From Agrobacterium salinitolerans (lineage in GTDB: Bacteria > Pseudomonadota > Alphaproteobacteria > Rhizobiales > Rhizobiaceae), in the NCBI RefSeq assembly GCF_002008225.1, contig NZ_MRDH01000006.1, forward strand, positions 1,074,316 through 1,138,315: a stretch of DNA of 64,000 bases. The letters run 5' to 3'. Below are positions 1 to 8,436 of the stretch, piece by piece; position 1 is the stretch's first letter, and each line of letters begins with the position of its first letter. Below the pieces are notes generated by a model. It ran no database searches, was not told the DNA's origin, and saw only the letters and a list, made by a program, of their open reading frames with translations. The position numbers were made by a program, and so were the translations under genes.

Positions 1-930
1 CGCGCCGACGGCCATCGCGTCAGCGACGTCAGGCCGATGACGCGTATCAACATTTCGGTGGTGGCGGGTGAAGGCGACCGGCAGGAAAGCGGCTCCTATG
101 GCATCGGCGGCCGCGTCGGCTTTGGCGATTTCATCACCACGGAAAACTGGCAGCGCGGCGCGGATGAGGCGTTGCGGCAGGCGCTCGTCAACCTCACCGC
201 CATCGATGCGCCGGCTGGCACCATGGATGTGGTGCTCGGCTCCGGCTGGCCGGGCGTCATGCTGCATGAGGCTGTGGGGCACGGTCTGGAAGGCGATTTC
301 AACCGCAAGAAGACCTCTGCCTTCGCTGGTCTGATGGGCGAAATGGTCGCAGCACCCGGTGTCACCGTCGTCGATGACGGCACCATCGACAGCCGGCGTG
401 GGTCGCTGACCATCGACGATGAAGGTACGCCTTCCGGCTATAACGTGCTGATCGAGAACGGCAGGCTGGTCGGTTACATGCAGGACCGGCAAAACGCCCG
501 GCTGATGGGTGCGACGCCCACGGGTAATGGCCGTCGGCAGGGTTACGCCTATGTGCCGATGCCGCGCATGACAAATACTTACATGCTCTCGGGCGATAAA
601 ACGCCGGAAGAGATCATCGCCTCCGTCAAGAAGGGCATCTACGCCGTTTCCTTCGGTGGCGGCCAGGTGGATATCACCTCCGGCAAATTCGTGTTCGGCT
701 GCACCGAGGCCTATCTCATTGAAAACGGGAAGATCGGCGCGCCGGTGAAGGGCGCGATGCTGATCGGCAACGGGCCGGATGCGATGAAGCGCGTCTCGAT
801 GATCGGTAACGATTCCAAGCTCGATACCGGCATCGGCAATTGCGGCAAGGCCGGACAATGGGTGCCTGTCGGCGTCGGTCAGCCGCATCTGCGCATGGAT
901 CAGATCACCGTCGGCGGTACCAAGGCCTAG
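1..930 (+). CDS. tldD: Metalloprotease TldD, C-terminal part (5' end outside window)
   Basis: The reading frame is open from base 1, so about the last 309 residues of a protein usually near 470 residues are present. The zinc-protease motif HEAVGH (HExxxH) lies at bases 265-282, followed by the glycine-rich TldD core and a conserved cysteine in GCTEAYL near base 700. In other bacteria TldD pairs with TldE/PmbA to process modified peptides such as microcin B17 and to degrade CcdA; acting in the cytosol is inferred from the family. No tldE is in the window. The frame is intact up to the stop codon. Confidence 0.93.
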   Translation, partial: RADGHRVSDVRPMTRINISVVAGEGDRQESGSYGIGGRVGFGDFITTENWQRGADEALRQALVNLTAIDAPAGTMDVVLGSGWPGVMLHEAVGHGLEGDFNRKKTSAFAGLMGEMVAAPGVTVVDDGTIDSRRGSLTIDDEGTPSGYNVLIENGRLVGYMQDRQNARLMGATPTGNGRRQGYAYVPMPRMTNTYMLSGDKTPEEIIASVKKGIYAVSFGGGQVDITSGKFVFGCTEAYLIENGKIGAPVKGAMLIGNGPDAMKRVSMIGNDSKLDTGIGNCGKAGQWVPVGVGQPHLRMDQITVGGTKA

Positions 931-1129
931 TTCCGCGGCGCATGGTCGGTTGCGGGAAACATCGAACCTGCCGCGACAGTCCTCACCCATAGCGTCGCCA
1001 TCCCAGCCCATGACCCCGCACATGGCTGCCATGATGAGGTTTCCTCTGGCGTGCGGCCGGGAAGACGTTAAGATCACCCCTTATGGCAGGCCCCTCCTCC
1101 CATCCCGGGCCTGCGCGGCAAAGGAGACC

Positions 1130-1567
1130 ATGACCATCATACGAAATGCCCTCGTTCCTGAACTTGCCGTCAGCGACTGGCAGAAAAGCCGCGCTTTTTA
1201 TTGTGACCTGATCGGTTTTCATGTGGTCTATGAGCGCCCCGAAGAGGGTTTCACCTATCTGGCGCTAGGCGACGCAGAACTGATGATCGACCAGATCGGC
1301 GCAACACGGACCTTCGTGGCGGGCAATGCCTCGCTCGATACGCCGTTTGGCCGCGGCATGAACCTGCAGCTCGCCGTTCCTTCCCTGCAACCCATTCTTT
1401 CCCGGCTGGAGCGATCCTCGATTGACCTCGTCATGCCGCTGGAGGAAAAATGGTACAGGCGCGGCACGGTCGAAGTAGGCAACCGGCAATTCATTGTCGC
1501 AGATCCCGATGGCTATCTGATCCGCCCGTTCGAAAGCCTTGGCGAACGTCCCTTCCGGTTCGGCTGA
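1130..1567 (+). CDS. Glyoxalase/bleomycin-resistance-fold protein
   Basis: A 145-residue protein with the vicinal-oxygen-chelate fold. It opens with a short strand reading PELAVSDWQKSRAFYCDLIGF and ends with FIVADPDGYLIRPFE, the two hallmark stretches of bleomycin-resistance/glyoxalase I-like proteins. The frame is open from 950, but the ATG at 1130 follows AAGGAGACC, a good ribosome site, and starts right at the fold, so 1130 is preferred. Proteins of this subtype bind or modify small hydrophobic compounds; the substrate here is unknown. The HAD gene starts 6 bases after its stop, so the two are probably co-transcribed. Confidence 0.85.
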   Translation: MTIIRNALVPELAVSDWQKSRAFYCDLIGFHVVYERPEEGFTYLALGDAELMIDQIGATRTFVAGNASLDTPFGRGMNLQLAVPSLQPILSRLERSSIDLVMPLEEKWYRRGTVEVGNRQFIVADPDGYLIRPFESLGERPFRFG

Positions 1568-1573
1568 GCGACC

Positions 1574-2248
1574 ATGCTGCCTTTTCTGCCGCACGCCGTG
1601 GTTTTCGACATGGACGGATTGCTGATCGAAAGCGAGGCGCTCTATCGCGATTCGTTTCTGGCGGCCTCGGATGAAGGCGGCCATGGCATGAAGGTCGAGA
1701 CCTATCAAAAGGTCTGCGGCAGCCCCTGGGATGTCATCACCGGCACCATCTTTGCCGATTATGGCGCCGATTTTCCGATGGCGACCTTCCGTGATGCCTG
1801 GCTCCGGCATCTCGGCCTGATGATGGCGGAGGGAGTGGCGCTGAAACCCGGCGTCATCGAAATCCTCGATCTTCTCGACCGGTTCGATATCCGCCGCGCC
1901 ATCGCCACCTCGTCGCGGCACGATTCGGTGACGCGCCATCTCGGCCCTTACGATCTTCTCGGACGTTTCGACACCATCGTCGCGCGGGGCGACTATACCG
2001 AGCCGAAACCGGCGCCCATGCCGTATCTGACCGCAGCCGGACGACTTTCCCGCGATCCGGGTCGCTGCCTTGCGCTGGAGGATTCCTATTCCGGCGTGCG
2101 CTCGGCCACATCGGCGGGCATGATAACGATCATGGTTCCCGATGTCGCGCCGCCGACCGAGGAAATGCGGGAGAAATGCGTTGCGGTTGCAAGCGACCTT
2201 CATGCGGTGGTGGCCATGTTGGAAAAGCTGGAGCCTTCAGGGTTTTGA
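1574..2248 (+). CDS. HAD-superfamily phosphatase (subfamily IA)
   Basis: A 224-residue haloacid-dehalogenase-type hydrolase. Motif I is D12-M-D14-G, giving the nucleophile and the general acid/base. Motif II is the TSS stretch, motif III the lysine of EPKPAP, and motif IV LEDS near residue 170. The helical cap inserted after motif I is that of beta-phosphoglucomutase/phosphoglycolate-phosphatase-like enzymes, which dephosphorylate small metabolites in the cytosol. The exact substrate cannot be read from the sequence. Its last 12 bases overlap the 3' end of the convergent MazG-like gene. Confidence 0.87.
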   Translation: MLPFLPHAVVFDMDGLLIESEALYRDSFLAASDEGGHGMKVETYQKVCGSPWDVITGTIFADYGADFPMATFRDAWLRHLGLMMAEGVALKPGVIEILDLLDRFDIRRAIATSSRHDSVTRHLGPYDLLGRFDTIVARGDYTEPKPAPMPYLTAAGRLSRDPGRCLALEDSYSGVRSATSAGMITIMVPDVAPPTEEMREKCVAVASDLHAVVAMLEKLEPSGF

Positions 2249-2545
2249 CGGCGTAAAGCGCCACTTACGCTCGATCGCTCCTTCAATATCGAGACCGTTA
2301 TAATGGGCCAGCAACAGCACATGGCCGAGGAGATCGGCGGTTTCGTCGGCCAGATCCCGCTTCATCTCCTCTTTGCTCCTGCCCTTAACGCGTGCCCGTC
2401 CCGTCAGCCGGTTCCAGGCCTGCGTCATCTCGCCAACCTCTTCCTGAAGCTTCAGCATGTACCAGTCCGGGTCGCGGAATATTCCGTTTTCAGCGGCATA
2501 TTTTTGCGACGCCTCTTCAAACCGACGCATCATGTCAGCAAACAT
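2237..2545 (-). CDS. MazG-like nucleotide pyrophosphohydrolase
   Basis: A 102-residue all-alpha NTP pyrophosphohydrolase domain. EEVGE at residues 35-39 and DETAD at 67-71 form the metal-binding ExxE...ExxD pattern of MazG/dUTPase-like 'house-cleaning' enzymes, which hydrolyse (d)NTPs or aberrant nucleotides to monophosphates. The single-domain length fits MazG-like proteins rather than two-domain MazG. The ATG is preceded by AAAGGA, which itself lies inside a perfect GAAC-N7-GAAC repeat at 2548-2562. That repeat is a candidate LexA site and suggests SOS control (inference). Substrate not determined. Confidence 0.82.
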   Translation of the reverse strand: MFADMMRRFEEASQKYAAENGIFRDPDWYMLKLQEEVGEMTQAWNRLTGRARVKGRSKEEMKRDLADETADLLGHVLLLAHYNGLDIEGAIERKWRFTPSKP

Positions 2546-2547
2546 TT

Positions 2548-2562
2548 GTTCATCCTTTGTTC
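2548..2562 (-). promoter_or_regulatory. Candidate LexA (SOS) box before MazG-like gene
   Basis: On the plus strand the site reads GTTCATCCTTTGTTC, an exact GTTC-N7-GTTC direct repeat, the LexA recognition pattern in Alphaproteobacteria. It ends 2 bases before the ATG at 2545 and covers the ribosome-binding site, so bound LexA could block transcription through the start region. Confidence 0.5.
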
Positions 2563-2687
2563 ACGCGCCACAACTCTAATCATGATTCTCTGACCGCGTC
2601 GACCCGTCAGTGCGTCATGCAGCCATGAACGGAAATTTCCGAGACATGCGCATGCAAGCGAGATAGAGAAAAGATATTCGAACAAAC

Positions 2688-3479
2688 GTGCCATCGCCCA
2701 TGCCCCATCTCGACTTCCTGTCGTCACTCGTCACCGCGCACAGCCCGGCGCTGCTCGCCATGTTTGCGGGTGCCGCCTTTCTTGCCGGCCTTGCGCGCGG
2801 ATTTTCCGGCTTCGGTGCGGCACTCATCTTCGTTCCCCTGGCCAGCGCCATCGTCGGGCCGCGTATCGCTTCGGCGGTATTGCTGGTGGTGGACGGCGTG
2901 CTGACGCTCGGCATGATACCGCCCGCCTTTCGCATGGCGGACCGGCGCGAAGTCTTCACCATGGCGGCCGGCGCCTTTGTCGGCGTGCCCGTCGGCACAA
3001 TGCTGCTTTCCAAGGGTGATCCACTGACGCTACGCTGGCTCATCTCGGGCGTGGTCGTGGTGCTGCTTGTTTTTCTGGTGTCCGGCTGGCGTTACAGCGG
3101 CCGGCCGAAAACGCCGCTCACGCTTTTCACCGGGCTTCTAGCCGGGCTGTTTTCAGGGGCGGCACAACTGGGCGGCCCGCCCGTTGTCGCCTATTGGCTG
3201 GGCGGCGCGCTGAAAGGCGCTTTCGTGCGCGCCAATGTCATTCTTTATTTCGCGGTTTCAACGGTGTTTTCCATCGCCAGCTACTTTCTTGGCGGCCTGT
3301 TTACCGTCGATGTCTTCGTGTTTTTCCTGCTGGCCCTGCCCTTTTATGGGCTCGGTCTTTATGCCGGTGCGCGACTGCACGGGCTTGCCGATGAGGCGGC
3401 GTTCCGGCGCATCTGCTACGGCCTGATCGCGATTTCCGCCGTCATCGGCCTGCCGCTGTTTGACCAGTTGCTGAAATAG
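2688..3479 (+). CDS. TSUP (TauE/SafE) family membrane permease
   Basis: A 263-residue hydrophobic protein with about eight predicted membrane helices in two repeated halves. Each half carries a glycine-rich loop, GFSGFGAAL near residue 38 and GLFSGAAQLGGPP near residue 153, as in TauE/SafE permeases. Family members move sulfite, sulfoacetate, taurine-derived sulfonates or other small organic anions across the inner membrane; the substrate here is unknown. Start is GTG 2688 or ATG 2700 and neither has a strong ribosome site. It stands alone, convergent with pdxH, with a hairpin between the two stops. Confidence 0.85.
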   Translation: MPSPMPHLDFLSSLVTAHSPALLAMFAGAAFLAGLARGFSGFGAALIFVPLASAIVGPRIASAVLLVVDGVLTLGMIPPAFRMADRREVFTMAAGAFVGVPVGTMLLSKGDPLTLRWLISGVVVVLLVFLVSGWRYSGRPKTPLTLFTGLLAGLFSGAAQLGGPPVVAYWLGGALKGAFVRANVILYFAVSTVFSIASYFLGGLFTVDVFVFFLLALPFYGLGLYAGARLHGLADEAAFRRICYGLIAISAVIGLPLFDQLLK

Positions 3480-3499
3480 GCAGGCCGAGACGGCCTGCC
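3479..3499. terminator. Hairpin between convergent TSUP gene and pdxH
   Basis: GGCAGGCCG-AGA-CGGCCTGCC is a perfect 9-bp stem with a 3-base loop, exactly between two convergent stop codons. There is no clear T run on either strand, so it may stop transcription from both sides only partly. Confidence 0.6.
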
Positions 3500-3508
3500 C
3501 GGATGGTG

Positions 3509-4129
3509 TTACGGATACATGCGGACCTTGGACCAGGCACCGTCAGGGGTGTCGCGGCGGAATTCGATGCGATCATGCAGGCGGAACTTGCGGTCGTGCC
3601 AGAATTCGATGCTGAGTGGCCGGATGCGGAAGCCGGACCAGTGGGATGGGCGCGGAATATCGCCAATCGCATATCTGGCGGTATATTCGGCTACCGCTTT
3701 TTCCAGCGCAAAACGGCCTTCCAAAGGCCGCGACTGCTTGGATGCCCAGGCGCCAATGCGGCTGCCGCGCGGGCGAGAGGCGTAATAGATATCCGCCTCC
3801 TCGTCGCTCACGATCTCCACCTCGCCGCGCAGACGCACCTGCCGCCGCAGGCTTTTCCAGTGGAAGCACATGGCCGCTTTTTTCTGGCCGAGAATCTCCT
3901 GACCCTTCTGGCTTTCGAAATTCGTATAGAAAACGAAACCGCGATCATCGACGCCTTTCAGAAGCACCATGCGCACGTTCGGCAGGCCATTTTCGTCCAC
4001 GGTGGCGAGCGCCACCGCGTTCGGATCGTTGATTTCGGAAGCCGTCGCGTCCTTCAGCCATTCGGCAAAAAGCGTGAACGGTTCATTTTCTTCCGTGAAG
4101 TCACTGGATGTTAACCCCGTTTCCGACAT
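3509..4129 (-). CDS. pdxH: Pyridoxamine 5'-phosphate oxidase
   Basis: A 206-residue FMN flavoprotein, the usual length for PdxH. It oxidises pyridoxamine or pyridoxine phosphate to pyridoxal phosphate, the last step of vitamin B6 synthesis and salvage. Visible family marks are [11 protein letters not shown] (FMN/substrate site), [10 protein letters not shown], the [15 protein letters not shown] segment and the C-terminal [13 protein letters not shown]...W...RMYP. It is divergent from the lipoprotein gene, 56 bases away, so both promoters must lie in that short gap. Complete and unremarkable. Confidence 0.95.
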   Translation of the reverse strand: MSETGLTSSDFTEENEPFTLFAEWLKDATASEINDPNAVALATVDENGLPNVRMVLLKGVDDRGFVFYTNFESQKGQEILGQKKAAMCFHWKSLRRQVRLRGEVEIVSDEEADIYYASRPRGSRIGAWASKQSRPLEGRFALEKAVAEYTARYAIGDIPRPSHWSGFRIRPLSIEFWHDRKFRLHDRIEFRRDTPDGAWSKVRMYP

Positions 4130-4185
4130 ATTGAATAAAATGCTCCCGAGCTGATTTGGACGCCAGAGATGATCTCCGGTGAAAG

Positions 4186-4635
4186 ATGGTGACCGTCATA
4201 GCAAAGTCGAACAGTCGAACAAAGAGCCTCCTTTCGTCGATAGCGGAAGTTTCCGCCGTCGTGTCAATGCTCGCGGTGCTGAGCGGCTGCGTCAGCCTCG
4301 ACCTGTTCGGCGGAGACAAGGTTGACCGCTCGCTTTCCACGGCCTCCGTTCCCAACCAGCCGAACAATGCGCCGCAGACGGACGATGCGACGATCCGCAA
4401 TGCGGTCACATCGGCCGACCTCGCCAAGCTCGCCGACCAGCCTCTGCCCTGGGCCAATGCCGCCACCGGCAGCGCCGGCGTCGTCACCGCCATTCACGAA
4501 GACAAGTCCAGCGGCTTCGTCTGCCGCAATTTCAGGACGACACGCCATTCCTTCGAGGGTGTGGCGAGCTATTCGGGACAGGCCTGCCTGTCGGAAACCG
4601 GCGAATGGCTGCTGACGCGCTTCGAGCAGAAATAA
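4186..4635 (+). CDS. RT0821/Lpp0805-type surface lipoprotein
   Basis: A 149-residue exported protein. A membrane stretch is followed by the lipobox LSGC (Cys35), so it is predicted to be lipidated and held in the outer membrane. The C-terminal half, with [17 protein letters not shown] and [13 protein letters not shown], is the RT0821/Lpp0805 surface-protein domain related to 17-kDa surface antigens; two cysteines there could form a disulfide. No molecular function is known for the family. The N-terminal region before the lipobox is long and polar, so an internal start is possible. Confidence 0.75.
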   Translation: MVTVIAKSNSRTKSLLSSIAEVSAVVSMLAVLSGCVSLDLFGGDKVDRSLSTASVPNQPNNAPQTDDATIRNAVTSADLAKLADQPLPWANAATGSAGVVTAIHEDKSSGFVCRNFRTTRHSFEGVASYSGQACLSETGEWLLTRFEQK

Positions 4636-4847
4636 TCTGTTTACCCTTAAATATGGAATAGAGCCCGCCCGGGTGTAGCACGTCTCCTCCGTAAAGGAGT
4701 GATTAGCAACTTATTGCAACAGTCGACGTTGATTAAACCGAGGGCGTGCTGGCGAATGATCGCGGGCATCCCTTTTCGGAGGGGTTAGTTTCAGGATTGC
4801 GCCATGAGCGGCAGCACGCGCCTGAGCCAACGTAACTGGTGTTTCGC

Positions 4848-5948
4848 ATGCGCGATCCATATTCCATCCTCGGCGTGAAACGTGACGCCCGCCACGAGGA
4901 CATCAAGGCCGCCTGGCGCACGAAGGCGAAAACCGTCCATCCGGACGCCAATCGCGACGATCCCGACGCCTCGGCGCGCTTTGCCGAAATCGGGCAGGCT
5001 TACGATCTTCTCAAAGACCCGAAAAAGCGCGATCTCTACGATCAAGCCCGCAAGGCGGCCGAAAAGAAACAGCGCGGCGAAACCATCATGCAGCAGCGAG
5101 AAGCCGCGCGCGAGGCTGCCGAGCGCGCCAAGGCCGCCGAAAAGCTGATGGAGGAACTGGCCCGTGCGGACGCCCGCAACCGGGCGCAGACCGGCCAGAA
5201 AGCCGATAGCAAACCGGAAAGCGCCGAAGACATCGTCGAGCGCATTTTTGGCGCCGATGCCCAGAACGATCCCAAGGTGCAGCAGGCGGCGGAAGCCGCA
5301 AAGGCGGCCGCGAGCGCTGCAAAAGGCGATATACCCGCAGCCACCGCCACCGGCGATGACAAGACGTCACCCGCCTCGCTTGCCGCCAATCTTTTCAGCG
5401 CGCTGGTGCGGCGGTTCCGTGCGCCGCAGCCGGCTCCGGAAAAAGCGCCTGACATCACCGCTGAGGCCACCGTCACGGTCGCCGATCTGCTGGAGAAAAA
5501 ATGGATTACCGTTTCTCTTGCCGATGAGCGGGAAGTTCGGTTTCAGCTCGAGCCCGGCATGACCGACGGACATGTGGTGCGGCTGAAGGGACAGGGGCTG
5601 AAGCTTCCCAACATCGCGCGCGGCGATCTTGCCGTGACATTGCTGACCGACCGAGAGGACGCTTTCTCCCTTCGTGGCTTCGATATTCACACGACCCTGC
5701 CGATATCGCTCAGCGACGCGGTTCTGGGGTGTGAAACGAAAGTCAAGACACCGCTCGGCGAAGAAAACATCACCATTCCGGCCTGGTCCGGCTCAGACCG
5801 TGTGCTGAGGCTTGCCGGCAAGGGCCTTGCCGACGGCAAGGGCGGCTCCGGCGATCTCGTCGTCGAATTGCGCATCGTCCTCTTGGAAAAGCCCGATGAA
5901 AAGGTAACCGACCTGATGCGGCACATGCGCGAAGGCCTTTATTTGTGA
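4848..5948 (+). CDS. DnaJ-like co-chaperone (CbpA-type, no zinc finger)
   Basis: A 366-residue protein. Residues 1-65 are a J domain with the HPD triad at 31-33, which stimulates DnaK ATPase activity. A charged Ala/Lys/Glu-rich linker follows (about 65-200), then a DnaJ C-terminal substrate-binding domain from about 205 to the end. There are no CxxCxGxG zinc-finger repeats, so this is a class II/CbpA-like J protein rather than canonical DnaJ. GTG 4839 is an alternative start; ATG 4848 begins exactly at the J-domain sequence MRDPYSILGV. The 212 bases upstream hold no gene I can recognise. Confidence 0.88.
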   Translation: MRDPYSILGVKRDARHEDIKAAWRTKAKTVHPDANRDDPDASARFAEIGQAYDLLKDPKKRDLYDQARKAAEKKQRGETIMQQREAAREAAERAKAAEKLMEELARADARNRAQTGQKADSKPESAEDIVERIFGADAQNDPKVQQAAEAAKAAASAAKGDIPAATATGDDKTSPASLAANLFSALVRRFRAPQPAPEKAPDITAEATVTVADLLEKKWITVSLADEREVRFQLEPGMTDGHVVRLKGQGLKLPNIARGDLAVTLLTDREDAFSLRGFDIHTTLPISLSDAVLGCETKVKTPLGEENITIPAWSGSDRVLRLAGKGLADGKGGSGDLVVELRIVLLEKPDEKVTDLMRHMREGLYL

Positions 5949-6033
5949 AAGTTTTGCGAATAGCCGGGACAACGCACCCTTTGTTACGCTCCCTAACAGT
6001 TGATGATCTTTGGCAATCTTGAACAGGATTGCA

Positions 6034-6048
6034 GCCTATGCCATAGGC
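6034..6048. promoter_or_regulatory. 15-bp palindrome upstream of fabI
   Basis: GCCTATG-C-CATAGGC is a perfect inverted repeat with 7-base arms, ending 31 bases before the fabI ATG. Position and symmetry suggest an operator. It has no T run, so it is not an obvious terminator of the DnaJ-like gene. Confidence 0.4.
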
Positions 6049-6079
6049 AGGACCGATCATAAGTACTAGGGAGCATAAA

Positions 6080-6898
6080 ATGGCTCAGGCATCCGGCCTT
6101 ATGGCTGGCAAACGCGGCCTCATCATGGGTGTCGCCAATAATCGTTCCATCGCTTGGGGCATCGCCAAGGCCTGTGCCGACGCGGGCGCGGAAGTTGCGT
6201 TGACCTGGCAGGGCGATGCGCTGAAGAAGCGCGTAGAGCCGCTGGCGCAGGAACTCGGCGCCTTCATGGCCGGTCATTGCGATGTGACCGATCTCGAGAC
6301 GATCGACGCCGTTTTTGCCTCGCTGGAAAAGCATTGGGGCAAGATCGACTTCGTCGTGCACGCTATTGCGTTCTCCGACAAGGACGAGCTGACCGGCCGT
6401 TACCTCGACACCAGCCGCGACAACTTCAACCGCACCATGGATATTTCCGTGTTCTCGCTGGCCGCCATTGCCAAGCGCGCCGAGCCGGTCATGAATGACG
6501 GCGGCTCGATCATCACGCTGACCTATTACGGCGCCGAAAAGGTCATGCCGAATTACAACGTCATGGGTGTGGCCAAGGCTGCTCTCGAGGCCAGCGTGCG
6601 TTATCTCGCCGTCGACCTCGGCAATCGCGGCATCCGCGTCAACGCCGTTTCCGCCGGCCCGATCAAGACGCTTGCAGCTTCCGGCATCGGCGACTTCCGC
6701 TATATTCTGAAGTGGAACGAATACAATGCGCCGCTGAAGCGCACCGTTTCCATCGAGGAAGTCGGCAAGTCGGCGCTGTACCTGCTGTCCGATCTTTCGA
6801 CCGGCGTGACCGGCGAAATCCACCATGTCGATTCCGGTTACCACACCATCGGCATGAAGGCCGTGGATGCGCCTGACATCTCGGTGGTGAAGGACTAA
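6080..6898 (+). CDS. fabI: Enoyl-[acyl-carrier-protein] reductase (NADH), FabI
   Basis: A 272-residue short-chain dehydrogenase of the FabI type, which reduces trans-2-enoyl-ACP in the last step of each fatty-acid elongation cycle and is the triclosan target. The N-terminal NAD site reads GVANNRSIAWGIAKA, and the catalytic Tyr-(X6)-Lys pair is in YNVMGVAK. The downstream AGPIKTLAASGI loop is typical of the substrate-binding region. A strong ribosome site, AGGGAGC, precedes the ATG. The phosphatase gene begins 30 bases downstream and is probably co-transcribed. Confidence 0.94.
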   Translation: MAQASGLMAGKRGLIMGVANNRSIAWGIAKACADAGAEVALTWQGDALKKRVEPLAQELGAFMAGHCDVTDLETIDAVFASLEKHWGKIDFVVHAIAFSDKDELTGRYLDTSRDNFNRTMDISVFSLAAIAKRAEPVMNDGGSIITLTYYGAEKVMPNYNVMGVAKAALEASVRYLAVDLGNRGIRVNAVSAGPIKTLAASGIGDFRYILKWNEYNAPLKRTVSIEEVGKSALYLLSDLSTGVTGEIHHVDSGYHTIGMKAVDAPDISVVKD

Positions 6899-6928
6899 GC
6901 CTGAAAAGTGTAAGAACGGGGTATCGCC

Positions 6929-7522
6929 TTGCTCGTCTATGTGATCCGGCACGGACAAACGGACTGGAATGCGATACGCCGGCTTCAGGGCCAGAAAGAC
7001 ATTCCGCTCAACGATTTCGGCCGCCAGCAGGCGGTCGGAAACGGCAAGCTCCTCGCGCAGCTGCTGGGAGAACAGGCCACGGATTTCGACTATGTGGCGA
7101 GCCCGCTCGGGCGCACGCGCGAGACCATGGAACTGATGCGCGGCGCGATGGGCCTCGACCCTCTTGCCTACCGCACCGACGATCGTCTGATCGAAGTCTC
7201 TTTCGGCGACTGGGAGGGACAGACCCTGCCGGAGCTGAAGAAAGAGTTTCCGGACCGGGTGAAGGCGCGCAAGGCCAATAAATGGGATTTCATTCCGCCC
7301 GGCCAGGACGCCGAAAGCTATGAAATCCTCTCCTGGCGCATCGGCGCATGGCTTTCTTCGGTTGAGAGGCAAACCGTCTGCGTCTGCCACGGCGGTGTGA
7401 TCCGCTCGATCTTCCGGCTGGTTTCTGGGATGGACAAGGACGAGGCGTCGAGGACGCAGATCCCGCAGGACCAGATCTTGAAGGTTCAGATCGACAGGAA
7501 TAGTGCGGAGTGGATTTCTTGA
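6929..7522 (+). CDS. Histidine phosphatase (phosphoglycerate-mutase-like)
   Basis: A 197-residue member of the histidine phosphatase superfamily. The phosphoacceptor motif RHGQTDWN is near residue 8 and the second catalytic histidine is in CVCHGGVIR near residue 152. The length and lack of mutase-specific insertions suggest a small-molecule phosphatase rather than a glycolytic mutase, but this cannot be settled by sequence. Translation appears to start at TTG 6929, placed after AACGGGG and reading directly into LVYVIRHG. It follows fabI closely. Confidence 0.85.
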   Translation: MLVYVIRHGQTDWNAIRRLQGQKDIPLNDFGRQQAVGNGKLLAQLLGEQATDFDYVASPLGRTRETMELMRGAMGLDPLAYRTDDRLIEVSFGDWEGQTLPELKKEFPDRVKARKANKWDFIPPGQDAESYEILSWRIGAWLSSVERQTVCVCHGGVIRSIFRLVSGMDKDEASRTQIPQDQILKVQIDRNSAEWIS

Positions 7523-7564
7523 GGGCTGTCAAGGTTTGCTAAGACTGGCAGGACATCGCGGCTC

Positions 7565-7689
7565 GTTTCTTCTCCCCGCCGGGGAGAAGGTGGGCCGAAG
7601 GGTCGGATGAGGGGGCGACGTCGCCGAATCCCTCTAGCCGTGCCCCCTCATCCCGCTGCCGCGGACTTCCCCCGGCGGGGAGAAGAAAC
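7565..7689. repeat. 125-bp palindromic intergenic repeat (RIME-like), copy 1
   Basis: The ends GTTTCTTCTCCCC and GGGGAGAAGAAAC are inverted, and each half carries further stems: CCCCGCCGGGG at the left end, GATGAGGGGGC against GCCCCCTCATC in the middle. Two more copies lie at 10702-10826 (opposite orientation) and 28077-28201 (same orientation). The structure resembles rhizobial intergenic mosaic elements (RIME). Confidence 0.85.
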
Positions 7690-7739
7690 ACGCGACACCC
7701 GCTCGTCTCGCAACGAAGGTCTGGCATAAGGCCTGGAGC

Positions 7740-8000
7740 TTACTCAACGACCTGAAGGTCGTCGACCACGCGTTTTCCATCCACTTCCGTGTAGAAAACC
7801 ACGACCTTCACGCCCGCTTTCAAACCTTCGAAATTGAACTCCTCCGGCACGCGGTAGGTCTTGCCGTCGTTCAAGGTAATGCTCAGCCCATTGGCATCGA
7901 TCTTGCTGATCGTGCCTTCCACATCGACGCTCTGGGCGTAGCCGTTAATGGGCATCAGGAGGTTGGCGGTGGCCAGAAGGGCGGCAATCATCATACGCAT
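7740..8000 (-). CDS. DUF1344 secreted small protein
   Basis: An 86-residue protein with a signal peptide (MRMMIAALLATANLLMPINGYAQ) followed by a compact all-beta DUF1344 domain: GTISKIDANGLSITLNDG, then a stretch ending VVVFYTEVDGKRV. Such small proteins are common in rhizobia; the fold looks like a periplasmic OB/SH3-like barrel and no function is known. The frame is open to 8090, but ATG 8000 starts the signal peptide and is preferred. It stands alone between repeat copy 1 and a gene-free stretch. Confidence 0.75.
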   Translation of the reverse strand: MRMMIAALLATANLLMPINGYAQSVDVEGTISKIDANGLSITLNDGKTYRVPEEFNFEGLKAGVKVVVFYTEVDGKRVVDDLQVVE

Positions 8001-8436
8001 CGATCTAGCTTTCGTGGATTTGCGTGAAAACCTTACATGCATGAAGAATTGCCTTTCGAATGTGGCGGAAATTGCCCGCAACCATGACATTTTCAGCCCA
8101 ATTGATGAACGGATTTCAAATCCTGTTCAAGCCGTTAGTGGTTTTTACACCGCATTTTCCGGCAATATTGGAAAACTCCGGTTTAAGGTGGAAAACCTCC
8201 GTCCCTTTACAATTTCGTCATCTCGGAAATCCGTTGAAACCGTCGAATCGCTTTGCGCCGCCCATCCCGGGGAGTGTCGTTTTTCGTCATTTCACCAGTC
8301 GTGAACGGTACGTCACCTCCATATCCCGTTTGCGATGAAAGAAAGGCTTTTGCCTTGCCCGGATTTTCCACTAAGACAAATCCGCTTGTTTTAAACGGCG
8401 CCGTCCACAGGCGCCCTGTTTCCGGTCTTGAGAACG
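8001..8436. other. Gene-free stretch upstream of DUF1344 gene and aroC
   Basis: These 436 bases separate the divergent DUF1344 and aroC genes and must hold both promoters. Short open frames here lack ribosome sites and family features. I see no repeat, tRNA or strong hairpin. Confidence 0.5.

Noticed and set aside
5993-7390. Open frame of 465 codons on the minus strand
   Set aside because: Antisense to fabI and the phosphatase, both clear genes; no ribosome site or family signature.
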